DNA of 44,814 bases from the NCBI GenBank assembly GCA_934096315.1, contig CAKOLT010000007.1, positions 1-44,814 of the forward strand, written 5' to 3'. Position 1 is the stretch's first letter. The number at the start of each line of letters is the position of its first letter. The notes beneath the pieces are model-generated. The model worked only from the letters and a program-made list of their open reading frames with translations. It had not been told where the DNA came from and did no database searches. This DNA is from an uncultured Bacilli bacterium. GTDB taxonomy: Bacteria > Bacillota_I > Bacilli_A > RF39 > UBA660. Of this stretch, positions 8,521 through 18,295 are shown piece after piece. Both the position numbers and the translations under genes were made by a program.

Positions 8521-9822
8521 ATGAAAGCAGTAATACAAGCAGGTGGAAAAGGCACTAGGTTAGTTTCAATCACAAAAGATTTAATTCCTAAACCTATGAT
8601 AAAAGTAGCTAATAAACCAATACTAGAACATCAAATAAATAATTTAAAAGAATATGGAATAAAAGATATTATAATAATTGTGGGTCATCTTGGAGAAGTA
8701 ATAAAAAATTATTTTAAAGATGGACAAGATTTTGGAGTAAACATAACATATTACGAAGAAAATCCAAACAATCTTTTAGGAACAGCTGGTGCACTATATT
8801 ATATAAAAGATGAATTAAATGATGATTTCATATTTTTACTAGCAGATATTTTTATAAATATAAATTTTGCTAAAATGATAAATTTCCATCAAAGTAATAA
8901 TGCATTAATAACACTATTTGCACACCCAAATTCACATCCATATGATAGTGATATAATTATTGAAAAAAACAATGTAGTAAAGAAATTCGATTATAAATCA
9001 AATGACAGGAGTAATTATGACTATAAAAATATTGTTAATGCAGGTATAATGATATTTAATAAGGATGTCCTAAAACTATTAAATGAAGAAAAAAAATATG
9101 ATTATGAAAAAGATTTAGTTAAACCTCTATTAAGTACAAATAAAGTATACTCTTATATATCAAGTGAATATGCAAAGGATACAGGTACACCAGAAAGATA
9201 TAACCTTGTAAAAGAAGACTATGAGGCAGGTATATGCGAGCAAAAAAATTTAAAAAATTTACAAAAAGCCATATTCTTAGATAGGGATGGAACAATTATA
9301 AAGTATATCCCATTTTTAAACAAAAAAGAATTAGTAGAACTTATTCCAAGTACAGCAGAAGCTATAAAGGAAATTAATAACAGTGGCTATTTATGTATTG
9401 TCGTAACTAACCAGCCAATAATTGCAAGAGGGGAAAGTACTGTAGAAAATTTAGAAGAAATACATAAGAGATTAGAAGTTTTATTAGGACAACATGGAGC
9501 ATATATTGACAAAATATATTATTGTCCACATCATCCAGATAAAGGTTTTGAAGGAGAAGTAAAAGAATTAAAAATAAAGTGTAATTGTAGGAAACCTCAA
9601 ATTGGTATGTTAGAAGAAGCTAGAAAAGACTTTAATATAGATTTTAACCAGTCATATATAATTGGGGATTCCACGCTTGATATTAAAACTGGTAAGAATG
9701 CCGGGGTTAAAACTATATTAGTAAAAACTGGTCAGGCGGGTAATGATAAAAAATATGATGTATCAGCAGATTATGTAGAAAAAGATTTATATAATGCTGT
9801 AAAAAGGATATTAAGAAAGTAG
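8521..9822 (+). CDS. Fused heptose-1-P nucleotidylyltransferase and heptose bisphosphate phosphatase
   Basis: This 433-aa protein has two enzyme halves. Residues 1-about 230 are a sugar-phosphate nucleotidylyltransferase (AGGKGTRL at 7-14, then LIPKPMIKVANKPILEHQI), matching HddC. Residues about 255-433 are a HAD histidinol-phosphatase-like phosphatase: FLDRDGTI, VVTNQP, the zinc-ligand region CPHHPDKG...CNCRKP and IGDSTLDIKTG, matching GmhB. The fusion would catalyse two consecutive steps after HddA. SD GGAGG is 5 nt before the ATG. No symbol given because it combines hddC and gmhB functions. Confidence 0.85.
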   Translation: MKAVIQAGGKGTRLVSITKDLIPKPMIKVANKPILEHQINNLKEYGIKDIIIIVGHLGEVIKNYFKDGQDFGVNITYYEENPNNLLGTAGALYYIKDELNDDFIFLLADIFININFAKMINFHQSNNALITLFAHPNSHPYDSDIIIEKNNVVKKFDYKSNDRSNYDYKNIVNAGIMIFNKDVLKLLNEEKKYDYEKDLVKPLLSTNKVYSYISSEYAKDTGTPERYNLVKEDYEAGICEQKNLKNLQKAIFLDRDGTIIKYIPFLNKKELVELIPSTAEAIKEINNSGYLCIVVTNQPIIARGESTVENLEEIHKRLEVLLGQHGAYIDKIYYCPHHPDKGFEGEVKELKIKCNCRKPQIGMLEEARKDFNIDFNQSYIIGDSTLDIKTGKNAGVKTILVKTGQAGNDKKYDVSADYVEKDLYNAVKRILRK

Positions 9823-9829
9823 GTAAAAA

Positions 9830-10435
9830 ATGGATTTTAAAAAAGCAATAAGAGAATATTATGAGAGAGAAATAAATGTTATTAACAATTTAGATTTAAA
9901 TAAAATTAATGAAGCAATGAATGCTTTGCTGCAAGTTTACAATAATGGAGGTACAATCTATGTATGTGGAAATGGAGGCTCAGCATCAACTGCAAGTCAT
10001 ATGCAAAACGACTTTAACAAAGGAATAAGTGAATATACTGATAAAAAATTCAAATTTTATTGTTTAAATGATAATATATCAACACTAATGGCTATTGCAA
10101 ATGACATAGGATACGATGAGGTATTTAGATTCCAATTAATAAATAAAATTACAGAAAAAGATTTACTTATAGGAATTTCAGGTAGTGGAAATTCAAAGAA
10201 TGTTCTAAATGCCGTAGAATACGCAAAAGAGTGTGGGGCAAAGGTAATAGGAATAACAGGCTATTCTGGTGGAAAATTAAAAGAAATGGCAGATTACGAA
10301 ATGCATGTAAATGAAATGGATATGCAAATAGCAGAAGATATACATATGACATTTGACCATATGATGATGAAAATATTTTACAATTATTTAACAAAGAACG
10401 AAATAACAGGAAACAACATAAATGATAAACATTAA
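9830..10435 (+). CDS. gmhA: Sedoheptulose 7-phosphate isomerase
   Basis: This is a 201-aa single SIS-domain protein, the usual GmhA length. GNGGSASTASHMQNDF (about residues 48-63) and GISGSGNSKNVL (about 117-128) are the phosphosugar-binding loops; a C-terminal DIHMTFDHMMM supplies His residues of the active site. It converts sedoheptulose 7-phosphate to D-glycero-D-manno-heptose 7-phosphate, the first step of the heptose route completed by the two upstream genes. Confidence 0.87.
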   Translation: MDFKKAIREYYEREINVINNLDLNKINEAMNALLQVYNNGGTIYVCGNGGSASTASHMQNDFNKGISEYTDKKFKFYCLNDNISTLMAIANDIGYDEVFRFQLINKITEKDLLIGISGSGNSKNVLNAVEYAKECGAKVIGITGYSGGKLKEMADYEMHVNEMDMQIAEDIHMTFDHMMMKIFYNYLTKNEITGNNINDKH

Positions 10436-10473
10436 ATAGTTTTTGTGATATAGCAGAATATATGGAGGTAAAT

Positions 10474-11505
10474 ATGAAAGAAAAAAAAATAACTGTTATA
10501 ATTCCTTTTTATAAGGTAGAAAATCAATTAGAAAGGTGCCTTAATTCTGTTTTAGAACAAACATACAAAAATATAGAAATTATATGTGTGGGAGTAAAAA
10601 ATGATAGCAGAAGTATAAGTATAGTGGAAACATATTGCAAAAAAAACAAAAATATAAAATTAACTTATCAGGACGGAAAAGGAGTTGGAAATGCTAGAAA
10701 TAAAGGAATAGAATTAGCAGAAGGCGATTATATTTTGTTTCTAGATGGTGACGATTATATTGAAAAGGATTGTATAGAATTATTGTATTCAAGACTTAAG
10801 CAAGATAAAAGTGACATGGTATGTTGTGGCTTTGAAAGAGTTGATGATATTTCTGGTAAAGTTTATAGCACAGAAATGACTTCTATGAACTATGATGAGT
10901 TAAATCTTGATAATAATAATTTTTTTGAAATAGCATTTATTGCACCATGCCCATGGGGAAAACTAATTAATAAAAAAATTATAAAAAATGTAAGATTTAG
11001 TGATAAACCAATCGCAGGAGAAGACTTAGTATTCTTTTTACAAATAATCGAAAATTGTCACAAAATTTCTTTTGTGAAAAAAGTACTATGGCATTATGTA
11101 GTTAGAGAAAATTCATTAATCTTTGACACAACAGAGAAAAAAGCATTAGATTTAAAGGATGCACTTGTATCTGTAAGAAAGAGCTATTCAGATAATAACA
11201 AGCAAGTTGAATATTTAAAAACTATTGATTTTATAGCATTTTTACATCTTGGAATTAGTATGTCACAACGGATATTTCATAAAAATAGTAAATCTGGAAT
11301 TAAATATTTAAAATTAATAAAAAAAGAATTAAATAAAAACTTTATCTATTGGAATAAAGCAAAAATTAGAGTTAATAATAAATTAACATTAAAATGTATG
11401 ATACTAAATTTTGCAAGATTTTTATTAAAAATCAACTGTTTAGGTATATTAATAATGTTTTATAATTTTATTATTAGTAAACTTAAAATTGATATCAAAT
11501 GGTAA
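10474..11505 (+). CDS. GT2 family glycosyltransferase
   Basis: This protein is about 343 aa with an N-terminal GT-A fold: VIIPFYKVENQLERCLNSVLEQTYKNIE and the DxD motif FLDGDDY, then AGEDLVFFLQ as the probable catalytic-base region. GGAGG 5 nt before ATG 10474 decides that start over ATG 10462. The C-terminal third is basic and helical, with a hydrophobic end that may associate with the membrane. Donor and acceptor unknown; heptose is a candidate from context only. Confidence 0.83.
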   Translation: MKEKKITVIIPFYKVENQLERCLNSVLEQTYKNIEIICVGVKNDSRSISIVETYCKKNKNIKLTYQDGKGVGNARNKGIELAEGDYILFLDGDDYIEKDCIELLYSRLKQDKSDMVCCGFERVDDISGKVYSTEMTSMNYDELNLDNNNFFEIAFIAPCPWGKLINKKIIKNVRFSDKPIAGEDLVFFLQIIENCHKISFVKKVLWHYVVRENSLIFDTTEKKALDLKDALVSVRKSYSDNNKQVEYLKTIDFIAFLHLGISMSQRIFHKNSKSGIKYLKLIKKELNKNFIYWNKAKIRVNNKLTLKCMILNFARFLLKINCLGILIMFYNFIISKLKIDIKW

Positions 11506-11515
11506 GGAGAATTAA

Positions 11516-11863
11516 ATGAAATATATATTAACAATCATATATCTAATATTTACAACGAGTGGTATAACATTAATGAAATTAGGAGGAGATTCATTAAAAC
11601 TAAACCTAAAAGGTGAATTCAGTTTTAGAATGGGGTGGATTACTTTCCTAGGTTTTGCATGTTATCTAATAAGTTTTTTACTATGGCAAAGACTTCTCGT
11701 AAAATATGATTTATCAACTTTAGTTCCAATAGTAACTGGTATATCACAAATTATTATTATGACCATTGGATATGTAATTTTTAAAGAAACATTTAATATC
11801 CAAAGCTTAATAGGAGCATTAATAGTAATTGTGGGTATAATAATAATGACAATTGCAAATTGA
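11516..11863 (+). CDS. Small multidrug-resistance/EamA-type four-helix membrane protein
   Basis: This 115-aa protein has four hydrophobic segments, a Gly-Gly pair and YDLSTLVPIVTGIS in the third span. The size and layout fit the SMR/half-DMT group, which includes EmrE-like exporters and the ArnE/ArnF-like lipid-sugar flippases. In a glycan cluster after a polyprenyl-sugar-type GT2, a lipid-linked sugar flippase role is reasonable but inferred. AAGGAG precedes the ATG and a terminator follows. Confidence 0.65.
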   Translation: MKYILTIIYLIFTTSGITLMKLGGDSLKLNLKGEFSFRMGWITFLGFACYLISFLLWQRLLVKYDLSTLVPIVTGISQIIIMTIGYVIFKETFNIQSLIGALIVIVGIIIMTIAN

Positions 11864-11903
11864 TATAATAAAATTTTAAATATTTAAAAGAAGAACAAAA
11901 AAT

Positions 11904-11935
11904 AAAAAAAGACTAAATATGTATAGTCTTTTTTT
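11904..11935 (+). terminator. Rho-independent terminator
   Basis: AAAAAAAGACTA pairs with TAGTCTTTTTTT around a short AT loop, and the right arm forms the U-run. It separates the heptose operon from the following gene. Confidence 0.8.
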
Positions 11936-11974
11936 AAATTATATTGTATAATAAAAAAGAAAGAAGTTGATAAT

Positions 11975-13117
11975 ATGAATCACATTTTTATAATAGGCTC
12001 CAGAGGATATAAAGCAAAATATGGAGGATGGGAAACATTTGTTACTAAATTAGTAGATAATTATAATGACAAAAATACAATATTTCATATAAGTGGTTTA
12101 TCTGATGAAGAAGATAAATTAGAAAATAAAATTACCACTAATATTATAACAGACTCTTTTAGCATAAAAAAACAAGGTGGCTTGCAAATGCTACTTTGCA
12201 CAATAAAAGCATTTAAATATTATATAAAATACATAAAAGAAAATAATATAAATAAAGCATATATATATATACTTGGATTAAAACTAGGTCCATTTCTAAA
12301 ACTAAATAAAAATAAATTAAAAAAACTAGGCATAACAACATTAGTTAATCCAGATGGTCTCGAACACGAAAGAAGCAAATGGAGTTACCCAGTAAAAAAA
12401 TACTTCCTATTAAGTGAAAGATGGATGTTAAAAAACTGCGATATTATTGTATGCGATGCTAAAGGAATAAAAGAATATATAGATAATAAATATCCAAAAT
12501 TAAAAAACAAAACAACATATATTGCTTATGGAACAGACAAAATAGATTTAAGTAAAGAAAACGAAGAACAAGTATTATCCGAATATAACCTAAAAAAAGA
12601 AAATTACATATTAATGGTTGGACGCTTTGTTCCCGAAAATAATTATGAATTAGTAATTAACGGGTACATGAATTCGGATATAAAAAAAGATTTAATTATT
12701 ATCTCTAACATATCTTCCTCAAACTATTATAATGAAGTTTTAGAAAAAACAAATTGCCAAAAAGAAAAAAGAATAAAATTTATAAATGGTGTATATAACG
12801 AAAAAAAACTTAGCATCATTAGAAAAAATGCCTTTGCATATATACACGCTCATTCTGTCGGAGGCACTAATCCCTCATTATTAGAAGCCTTAAGCCTCAC
12901 AAAATTAAACATACTATATGACGTAAACTTCAATAAAGATGTAGGATTAGATAGCTGTCTATATTTCAAAGAGAAAGTGGCCTTAACGAAAATATTAAAT
13001 AATATTGAAAACTATGATAGAGATAAACTAGGAGTCAAAGCTAAAAACATTATAGAAAAAAATTATACCTGGAAGATAATAGTAAACAAATACAAAAAAA
13101 TATTTAATTCAAAGTAA
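11975..13117 (+). CDS. DUF1972/GT4 glycosyltransferase (rhamnosyltransferase-like)
   Basis: This 380-aa protein starts with FIIGSRGYKAKYGGWETFVTKLV, the N-terminal signature of the DUF1972 group (Cps2T/RgpA-like beta-rhamnosyltransferases). The GT-B C-terminal half contains LMVGRFVPENNYE and AHSVGGTNPSLLEALS, the latter replacing the usual E-x7-E region with a related motif. Rhamnosyl transfer is the family precedent; the true sugar is unproven. A TATAAT about 22 nt before the start suggests its own promoter after the terminator. Confidence 0.8.
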   Translation: MNHIFIIGSRGYKAKYGGWETFVTKLVDNYNDKNTIFHISGLSDEEDKLENKITTNIITDSFSIKKQGGLQMLLCTIKAFKYYIKYIKENNINKAYIYILGLKLGPFLKLNKNKLKKLGITTLVNPDGLEHERSKWSYPVKKYFLLSERWMLKNCDIIVCDAKGIKEYIDNKYPKLKNKTTYIAYGTDKIDLSKENEEQVLSEYNLKKENYILMVGRFVPENNYELVINGYMNSDIKKDLIIISNISSSNYYNEVLEKTNCQKEKRIKFINGVYNEKKLSIIRKNAFAYIHAHSVGGTNPSLLEALSLTKLNILYDVNFNKDVGLDSCLYFKEKVALTKILNNIENYDRDKLGVKAKNIIEKNYTWKIIVNKYKKIFNSK

Positions 13118-13135
13118 AAAAGAAAGGAAAACCAA

Positions 13136-14935
13136 ATGAAAAAAATATTCTCAAAAATAGAAAAATTTATTAGACTAGTAAAAAAATCAATCTATTTTGC
13201 ATGGCACAGACACCATTTCCTTATTCCCCCAAGTGCAATGAAAAAATACATAAAATCATTTATAGCAGTACTAAGAAGAGGAAATAACTTTTCCAACCTA
13301 TACACAAATCAAAAAGCATATCTAAATTGGATTAATAACAATAAAGATGAAAAAGAATACAAAAAACTAAAATATACACCCCTAATGTCCTTTATTGTTC
13401 CAGTTTATAACGCACCACCAAAATTACTAGAGGAATGTTTACAATCATTGCTTAATCAAAATTATGACAATTTTGAAATATGCATTGTAGATGACCATTC
13501 CACAAACGATGAAACATTAAACACATTAAAAAAATATGAAAAAAATTCCAAGATAAAGATAAAATATCGTAAAGAAAACGGTATGATTTCTAAAGCAAGT
13601 AATGATGCAATAAAATTAGCATCAGGAGAATTCATAGTACTAGTAGATAACGATGATACAATCGAAAAAGATGCACTTTACTATTTTGTAGAAGCATTAA
13701 ACAATGATAAAACAATAGATATGCTATACTCAGATGAAGACAAATTAGATTACAGTGGAAATAGAATGGAACCACATTTCAAGCCAGATTGGTCTCCGGA
13801 TACTTTTATGTGCCTAAACTATATATGCCATTTAACCGCTATAAGAAAAAGTATAGTAGACAAATTAGGAGGCTTTCGAAGTGAGTATGATGGAAGTCAA
13901 GATTACGATTTATTCTTAAGAGTAACAGAACAAACTCAAAAAATATATCATGTTCCCAAAATACTATACCACTGGAGACAAACAAGCACTTCAACAGCAG
14001 GATATCTTGGAAACAAATCATATGCTTATCTAGCAGGAAAAAAAGCTCTTGAAGATTCCCTAAAAAGAAGAAAAATAGAAGGAGAAATTTATGATAATCC
14101 AAAGGTAAGTACATACCTAGTAAAATATAAACACAATTTTCCTAAAGTATCAATTATAATACCAATTAAAGATAAAGCTAACCTAACAAAAGTATGCATA
14201 GACTCATTATATACTATAATGAATTATAAAAACTTCGAAATAATTGTAGTAGACAATGGAAGCAAAGAACAAGAAACTTTAGAAATGCTAAAAGAATACA
14301 AAAAAGAACACAAAAACTTCAAAGTTCTAACAATAAATGAAGAATTTAATTACTCACATTTAAATAATGAAGCAGTAAAAATATCAACTGGAGACTATAT
14401 ACTATTTTTAAACAATGACACGAAAGTCCTTAATCCTAATTTTTTAGAGGAAATGGTAGGCTACGCCAGCAGAGATCATGTAGGATGTGTTGGAATTAAA
14501 CTTTTATACAAAGATAAAAAAGTCCAACATGCCGGAGTTGTTTTAGGATACGGAGGAGTAGCAGGACACATATACGTCCCTTATGACCGTAATGATGTAG
14601 GACTTTTTGGAAGGCTTGCAATGCCATACAATTACACAGCAGTAACCGCTGCATGTATGTTAGTCAAAAAAACAAAATTTAATGAAGTCGGAGGCTTTGA
14701 CGAAAACCTAAAAGTAGCACTAAATGATGTAGATTTATGCTTAAGCATATTAGAAAAAGGCTACTATAATGTATGCTTATCAAATATTGAAATGTATCAT
14801 TTCGAATCAAAAAGTAGAGGATATGAAGTAACAAAACAAAAACAAGAAAGATTTAAAGAAGAAGAAAAATATATGAAAAATAAATGGGGAAATAAATTAA
14901 ATACAGATAAATATTTTAGCAAAAATAATTTATAA
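13136..14935 (+). CDS. Tandem GT2 glycosyltransferase
   Basis: This 599-aa protein has a basic, aromatic N-terminus (residues 1-75) then two GT2 domains. The first runs from SFIVPVYNAPPKLLEECL through VLVDNDDTI to GSQDYDLFLR. The second starts at VSIIIPIKDKANLTKVCI, with FLNNDTKVLNP as DxD-like motif and ALNDVDLCL as acidic motif. Such two-domain enzymes (rhamnan/O-antigen type) can alternate two linkages in a repeat unit. SD AAAGGAAA precedes the ATG; it is 18 nt after the previous gene. Confidence 0.83.
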   Translation: MKKIFSKIEKFIRLVKKSIYFAWHRHHFLIPPSAMKKYIKSFIAVLRRGNNFSNLYTNQKAYLNWINNNKDEKEYKKLKYTPLMSFIVPVYNAPPKLLEECLQSLLNQNYDNFEICIVDDHSTNDETLNTLKKYEKNSKIKIKYRKENGMISKASNDAIKLASGEFIVLVDNDDTIEKDALYYFVEALNNDKTIDMLYSDEDKLDYSGNRMEPHFKPDWSPDTFMCLNYICHLTAIRKSIVDKLGGFRSEYDGSQDYDLFLRVTEQTQKIYHVPKILYHWRQTSTSTAGYLGNKSYAYLAGKKALEDSLKRRKIEGEIYDNPKVSTYLVKYKHNFPKVSIIIPIKDKANLTKVCIDSLYTIMNYKNFEIIVVDNGSKEQETLEMLKEYKKEHKNFKVLTINEEFNYSHLNNEAVKISTGDYILFLNNDTKVLNPNFLEEMVGYASRDHVGCVGIKLLYKDKKVQHAGVVLGYGGVAGHIYVPYDRNDVGLFGRLAMPYNYTAVTAACMLVKKTKFNEVGGFDENLKVALNDVDLCLSILEKGYYNVCLSNIEMYHFESKSRGYEVTKQKQERFKEEEKYMKNKWGNKLNTDKYFSKNNL

Positions 14936-14942
14936 TAATAAT

Positions 14943-16217
14943 ATGAGAACAAAAAAAGTAAAAAGGAAAATTAAATCTTTCTATATAGCTCTTTTAGCAG
15001 TAGGACTCATACTATTAGATATTAAGTTAATAACTATAACTAATAATTATGAGAAAGATGCCGAAAAAAAAACAGCAGAGAAAAAAGAAGTAAAAGAGTT
15101 GCAAGAAGTAATAAACGAAGTCAAAGAAAATTATAATGAATTTGCAATAGCAAATAAAAATGCTACTTTATATTCCAAAGAAGGTAAAAAAATAGGAACT
15201 ATTACGAAAGGAGTAAATTTAGAATTAGAAGCCTTACCAGAAAATAATAAAAGCGAATTATTAAAATTAAAATATTCAAACCTATACATAAATTATAAAG
15301 ATATCGAAAAATCTCAGCAAGTATCAGAGAATAAAAGATACAAAAATTATATTCCATTTAATGAAAGTATAAGTGCAAACCAAACTGTAAATCTCCACGT
15401 AGATGAAGAAAAATACTATACTCTAGATTTAAAAGAAGAACTTCCCATCATAATTAAAGAGGATGACAAATATTATGTTGAATATGACAATAAACTATTA
15501 TACATAAATAAAAGTGATAACATAAAAATAAGTCAAAATCAAAATAATAGTGCGGATATTGCTAAAGCAGTAGCAGTATTAAACTATCACTTTGTAATAG
15601 ATGAGTCCCAGGAGGCAAGTAAATGTAGTCCACGATCAATATGCCATCCTGATAAGCAATTCGATGAGCATATGAAGTATATCAAAGAAAACAACATCTT
15701 CACTATAACAATGAAAGAACTAGAAATGTTTCATGATAGTAAAATAAATTTACCTGCAAAATCTGTCGCAATAACCATAGACGATGGATGGTTTGTATCA
15801 CGAACAATAACTATAATAAACAAATATGAAACAATGGCAACACTATTCTTAATAGGATCCTTAGCATCTCCAAGTGATTACTCTTCACCATATCTCGAAA
15901 TACATTCTCATACTTGGAATTTACATAATGTAAGTACGTGCTCTGAAGGAAGAAGTCCTCTTTTATGCTATGATAAAAATAAAATAGTAGAAGACTTAAA
16001 ACAAAGTAGAGAAAGCTTAAACGGCACAACATATTTTTGTTATCCATTTTATGAATATAACGATAATGCAATTTCAGCCCTTAAAGAAGCTGGATTCACG
16101 ATGGCATTAACAGGTGGTGAAAGAAAAGTAACTAAAAAAGATGATAAGTTTAAAATACCAAGATACGTAATATCAAATGAAACCACTGTTAACGATCTAA
16201 AGAAAATAATAGATTAG
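14943..16217 (+). CDS. Membrane-anchored polysaccharide deacetylase (NodB-type)
   Basis: This 424-aa protein has one N-terminal span (residues about 12-30, FYIALLAVGLILLDIKLI) followed by a charged, SH3-like spacer and a C-terminal NodB domain. Motifs are AITIDDGW (Asp pair for base and metal), HSHTW (metal His residues), FCYPFYEYND, and KIPRY. It probably acts outside the membrane on N-acetyl groups of cell-wall or exported glycan. The SD is weak. Being last in the glycan operon fits a modification step. Confidence 0.82.
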   Translation: MRTKKVKRKIKSFYIALLAVGLILLDIKLITITNNYEKDAEKKTAEKKEVKELQEVINEVKENYNEFAIANKNATLYSKEGKKIGTITKGVNLELEALPENNKSELLKLKYSNLYINYKDIEKSQQVSENKRYKNYIPFNESISANQTVNLHVDEEKYYTLDLKEELPIIIKEDDKYYVEYDNKLLYINKSDNIKISQNQNNSADIAKAVAVLNYHFVIDESQEASKCSPRSICHPDKQFDEHMKYIKENNIFTITMKELEMFHDSKINLPAKSVAITIDDGWFVSRTITIINKYETMATLFLIGSLASPSDYSSPYLEIHSHTWNLHNVSTCSEGRSPLLCYDKNKIVEDLKQSRESLNGTTYFCYPFYEYNDNAISALKEAGFTMALTGGERKVTKKDDKFKIPRYVISNETTVNDLKKIID

Positions 16218-16230
16218 AAAAGAGGAAAAA

Positions 16231-17511
16231 ATGAATAATATAAACTTAGAATTAAAATATACTTCTACCCATCTTGAAGATATTAAAAAATATCAAGAAA
16301 AAGTAAAAAAAATACACAAAGAATTACATAATAAAGCAAATAACAAAGACGAGTTTGTTGGATGGCTTACGTATCCAAACAATATTAAAAAAGAAGAAAT
16401 AGAGAGAATAAAAATAGTATCAAAAAAAATACAAGAAAGTTCTGATTACCTAATTGTAATAGGTATTGGCGGATCATATCTAGGAGCCAAAGCCACAATT
16501 GAAGCCTTATCTGTCCAAAACCCATTAACAAAAGTCCTATATGTTGGAAATAACATAAGTACAGACTATATAAATAACATAATAAATCTAGTCAAAGATA
16601 AAAATTATTCTATAAATGTTATATCAAAATCAGGTACAACTACCGAACCTGCAATAGCATTTAGAATATTTAGAAAAATGATAATAGAAAAGTATGGAAA
16701 AGAAGCAAAAGATAGAATATTTGTTACAACCTCAAACAAAGGTGCATTATACACCCTTGCCCAAGAAGAAAACTACACTACATTTATAATACCAGATAAT
16801 ATTGGAGGAAGATACTCTGTTTTAACTCCTGTAGGACTTCTTCCTATAAAAGTTGCAGGAATAAATATTGATAACTTATTATCAGGAGCCCAAACTGCAG
16901 AAAAAATATACAATAATGATAACCTATTAGAAAACGATTGCTATAAATATGCCTGCATAAGAAATATATTATATAACAAACAAAAAAATATTGAAGCACT
17001 TGTAACATACACTCCTGAACTTCATAGCTTAATAGAATGGTGGAAACAATTATTCGGAGAAAGTGAAGGTAAGGATGGTAAAGGAATTTTTCCAGTAGGC
17101 TTAGAATTTACAACAGACCTTCACTCCCTTGGACAATACCTCCAAGATGGAGAAAGAAAAATATTTGAAACAGTAATAAACATAGAAAATACCAAAAATG
17201 AATTAACAGTAGGCTTCGAAGAAAATAATATAGATAACCTAAACTATCTCCAAGGACTATCATTAAATTATATAAATCATAAAGCTATGGAAGCAACTGT
17301 ACAAGCTCATACATCAAATGATGTTCCTAATATCTTAATAAATATAAATAATTTAAATGAAAACACTTTAGGTCAGCTAATATACTTTTTTGAATTATCA
17401 TGTGCCATGTCAGGACTTTTACTCGGAGTAAACCCATTTAATCAACCGGGAGTCGAAAAATACAAAACAAATATGTTTAAATTATTAAATAAAGATAATA
17501 CTACTCATTAA
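16231..17511 (+). CDS. pgi: Glucose-6-phosphate isomerase
   Basis: This 426-aa protein is of the short bacterial PGI length and interconverts glucose 6-phosphate and fructose 6-phosphate. Visible motifs: GIGGSYLGAKATIEAL, the phosphate loop ISKSGTTTEPAIAFR, GGRYSVLTPVGLLP and FTTDLHSLGQYLQDG. It sits 13 nt after the deacetylase gene with AGAGG before the ATG, so glycan precursor supply and central metabolism are co-transcribed. Confidence 0.93.
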   Translation: MNNINLELKYTSTHLEDIKKYQEKVKKIHKELHNKANNKDEFVGWLTYPNNIKKEEIERIKIVSKKIQESSDYLIVIGIGGSYLGAKATIEALSVQNPLTKVLYVGNNISTDYINNIINLVKDKNYSINVISKSGTTTEPAIAFRIFRKMIIEKYGKEAKDRIFVTTSNKGALYTLAQEENYTTFIIPDNIGGRYSVLTPVGLLPIKVAGINIDNLLSGAQTAEKIYNNDNLLENDCYKYACIRNILYNKQKNIEALVTYTPELHSLIEWWKQLFGESEGKDGKGIFPVGLEFTTDLHSLGQYLQDGERKIFETVINIENTKNELTVGFEENNIDNLNYLQGLSLNYINHKAMEATVQAHTSNDVPNILININNLNENTLGQLIYFFELSCAMSGLLLGVNPFNQPGVEKYKTNMFKLLNKDNTTH

Positions 17512-17563
17512 TAAAACTTATGCAATTATAAATATTTTTACCTTAATCTAAGTATTATATAGT

Positions 17564-17941
17564 ATGGATGACAAATTAAATAGAATTAAACAAATAGATA
17601 AAGAAAACATAATATGGATAATATACATTGGAATAATAATCTTAAGTTGGTACTCTAACAGTAAAGAAAAAAAATATATATTATATAATGATTTAGAAAG
17701 CAAAAAAGAATATCAAAATATAATAATATTTATATTTCTAGTACTCGTAGTCATTTATTATTACTTCGTAAAAGATGGCTACGAAGACGTAGAAAAACTT
17801 AAAGAGAGCGATAGTGACAAAAAGAAAGACCTCACTTATCTCTCCTTTACTGGACAGATGCTTATATTAATAAGTGGAATAATATTCTTATATATTGCCC
17901 TTGTAGATGATGACATAGATGTAGAACTTGCATTCAATTAA
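17564..17941 (+). CDS. Hypothetical membrane protein
   Basis: This 125-aa protein has three hydrophobic segments (about residues 15-30, 50-66, 98-114) and a highly charged linker (KDGYEDVEKLKESDSDKKKDL). No family recognised. No SD is visible before the annotated ATG, and a -10-like TATAGT abuts it, so the true start or expression mode is uncertain. Confidence 0.55.
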   Translation: MDDKLNRIKQIDKENIIWIIYIGIIILSWYSNSKEKKYILYNDLESKKEYQNIIIFIFLVLVVIYYYFVKDGYEDVEKLKESDSDKKKDLTYLSFTGQMLILISGIIFLYIALVDDDIDVELAFN

Positions 17942-17972
17942 AAATATTATAATATAGAAGGAAATGATTAAG

Positions 17973-18230
17973 ATGATAGATGATATATTTATAAAAAACT
18001 TACCCACACTTGATTTACATGGCTATGATACTGCTAGTGCCAGAGTTAAAACCATGGACTTTATAACCGAAGCCACAATTATGAATTATAGCAAAATAGT
18101 AATCATTCACGGTATCTCCGGAGGCTATGTAAAAAAAGAAGTCCATAACTATTTAAAATACGATAAGAGGGTAGCTAATTATTATATAGATTCAAATAAT
18201 GCTGGGTGCACAATTATAATATTAAAGTAA
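17973..18230 (+). CDS. Smr-domain protein
   Basis: This protein is about 85 aa, essentially one Smr (MutS2 C-terminal) domain: LDLHGYDTASARVK, IIHGISGGYVKKEVHNYL and the C-terminal GCTIIILK. Smr domains act as nucleases on branched DNA or on mRNA in stalled translation; the LDLH and HGxxxG motifs are conserved here. ATG 17973 is chosen because AAGG is about 10 nt upstream; an earlier ATG at 17964 is too close to it. Confidence 0.85.
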   Translation: MIDDIFIKNLPTLDLHGYDTASARVKTMDFITEATIMNYSKIVIIHGISGGYVKKEVHNYLKYDKRVANYYIDSNNAGCTIIILK

Positions 18231-18295
18231 ACTTTGTCGAAGAGTATTACTTCTTTTTTTTCATTAAATAAGTATTTTTTAATGGAGGGATACTT

